DNA of 5,845 nt from Actinomycetes bacterium (GTDB lineage Bacteria; Actinomycetota; Acidimicrobiia; Acidimicrobiales; RAAP-2): NCBI GenBank assembly GCA_021781315.1, contig JAJXXB010000050.1:1-5845 (forward strand), read 5' to 3'. Below the pieces are notes generated by a model. The model saw only the letters and a program-made list of their open reading frames with translations. It ran no database searches and had not been told where the DNA came from. The translations under genes were made by a program, and so were the position numbers. This document shows positions 5,091-5,845 of the stretch, piece after piece. The number at the start of each line of letters is the position of its first letter. Positions within the stretch are counted from its first letter, which is position 1.

Positions 5091-5845
5091 GGGTGGGCGT
5101 CTCCCACGTCGGGCGCCCCAGCGCGCCGCGCGCGTCGACGAGGGACTCGATGACGCGCCCGGCCGCGAGCACGGTCCATTCGTCGTGGGCGCGCCCGAGG
5201 ATCGCCAGCCCCACCGGCAGGCCGTGGACCAGGCCGATGGGGACGCTCATGATCGGCCAGCCGGCGATCGCGGCGGGCGTCGTCGCCGGACTCGCCGGTC
5301 CCGGGTGGCCGCCCACCGCGAGGTCGCTCTTCCACGACGGCCCGTAGGCCGGCGCGAGGAGGACGTCGACACCCTCGAGCGCGGGCTGCAGGCACGTGTC
5401 GATCGCCCAGGCGAGGTTGCGCCGACGCGCCGCCTCGTACTCCTCGCCGGCGCGCCCGCCGGTGGCCAGCGCGGCCTCGAAGAGTTCGTGTCCGAAATGC
5501 GCGAGCTCGGACTCGGCGTGGTCGTTCTCCCACTCGATCACCTCGGCGAGGGACGTCACACCCGCGCCCGGCCGACGCGCCAGGTAATCCGTCAGGTCGT
5601 CGCACAGCTCGGCGAGCAGCACCGTGAGCTCGTCCTTGCCTTCCGCCTCGCCGGGGACGGCGACCTCGCGGTCGAGGACCTCGTGGCCCGCGGCGCGCAG
5701 CGAAGTGACGATCACCTCGACCAGCTCGTCGGTCGCCGGGTGGTCGGTGCGCCAGGTCGTGGCGAACGCGAAGCGCAATGACCGCTCGGCCGGGGCCTCG
5801 CTCGCCGAGAGCACGCCGAACATGCGGGCCACGTCGGCGACCCGC
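5083..5845 (-). CDS. Amidase signature family enzyme, C-terminal part (runs off right edge)
   Basis: 253 visible residues of a larger hydrolase (family members usually have about 450-500 residues) that cleaves amide bonds. The frame is open to the window edge, and the first visible residues RVADVARMFGVLS match the conserved segment that normally follows the substrate-pocket region, so the start is outside. Counting from the first visible residue, family features are FAFATTWRTDHP (25-36), DVLLAP (160-165), AGWPIMSVPIG (194-204) and GLPVGLAILG (208-217). The Ser-cisSer-Lys catalytic residues lie in the missing N-terminal part, so activity cannot be judged. The substrate is unknown. A GatA role is unlikely to be provable here, since no gatB or gatC is in view. 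The TAG stop at 5085-5083 lies within the next gene. Confidence 0.88.
   Translation of the reverse strand, partial: RVADVARMFGVLSASEAPAERSLRFAFATTWRTDHPATDELVEVIVTSLRAAGHEVLDREVAVPGEAEGKDELTVLLAELCDDLTDYLARRPGAGVTSLAEVIEWENDHAESELAHFGHELFEAALATGGRAGEEYEAARRRNLAWAIDTCLQPALEGVDVLLAPAYGPSWKSDLAVGGHPGPASPATTPAAIAGWPIMSVPIGLVHGLPVGLAILGRAHDEWTVLAAGRVIESLVDARGALGRPTWETPTRG

Noticed and set aside
5083..5832. GTG at 5832 as the start of the amidase gene
   Set aside because: The residues just upstream (RVAD) continue the conserved amidase segment and the frame is open to the edge, so the gene is truncated by the window.

Overview
The window is GC-rich throughout, with dense, overlapping genes, frequent GTG starts and Tat-type signal peptides. 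Together with an actinobacterial-style SigK/RskA-like sigma/anti-sigma pair, this suggests a chromosomal piece of a high-GC actinobacterium, possibly an Acidimicrobiia-like lineage. The phylum is an inference from style, and the finer lineage is only a guess. No RNA genes, transposases, CRISPR arrays or other mobile elements are visible.

Left part (1-1083, minus strand): two tandem ferritin-like proteins that carry export signals. The promoter-proximal one (226-1083) is complete. The second (1-229) overlaps it by 4 nt (GTGA) and runs off the left edge. Its N-terminus has a classical twin-arginine signal.

Centre (1084-2525): a divergent intergenic region, then an ECF sigma factor (1225-1797, plus) overlapping by ATGA with its membrane anti-sigma factor (1794-2525, plus). 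The anti-sigma gene has a ZAS zinc-binding motif, one transmembrane segment and an RskA-like extracytoplasmic domain. Its 5' coding region contains an unusual nested pair of perfect inverted repeats. A small four-helix membrane protein (2522-2887, minus) converges on it, and the two stop codons share one CTAG.

Right part (2995-5845, minus): a bifunctional NAD(P)H-hydrate epimerase/dehydratase (nnr), a secreted protein of unknown function, and the C-terminal part of an amidase-signature enzyme that runs off the right edge. The last two overlap by 8 nt. This part looks like ordinary metabolic and envelope gene content.

The main discovery is a repeated bipartite promoter: ACATCC, 16 nt, then CGAA(C/G)A. 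By eye, ACATCC occurs three times in the window (both strands), and each copy is followed at exactly 16 nt by CGAA(C/G)A. One copy lies in front of each of three transcription units: the ferritin-like pair, the sigma/anti-sigma operon and the small membrane protein. It resembles SigK-type promoters. The picture is a compact, self-contained, autoregulated ECF regulon that controls exported ferritin-like proteins and an uncharacterised membrane protein. In two of the three units the -10 element ends 6 nt before a GTG start codon, which predicts leaderless mRNAs.
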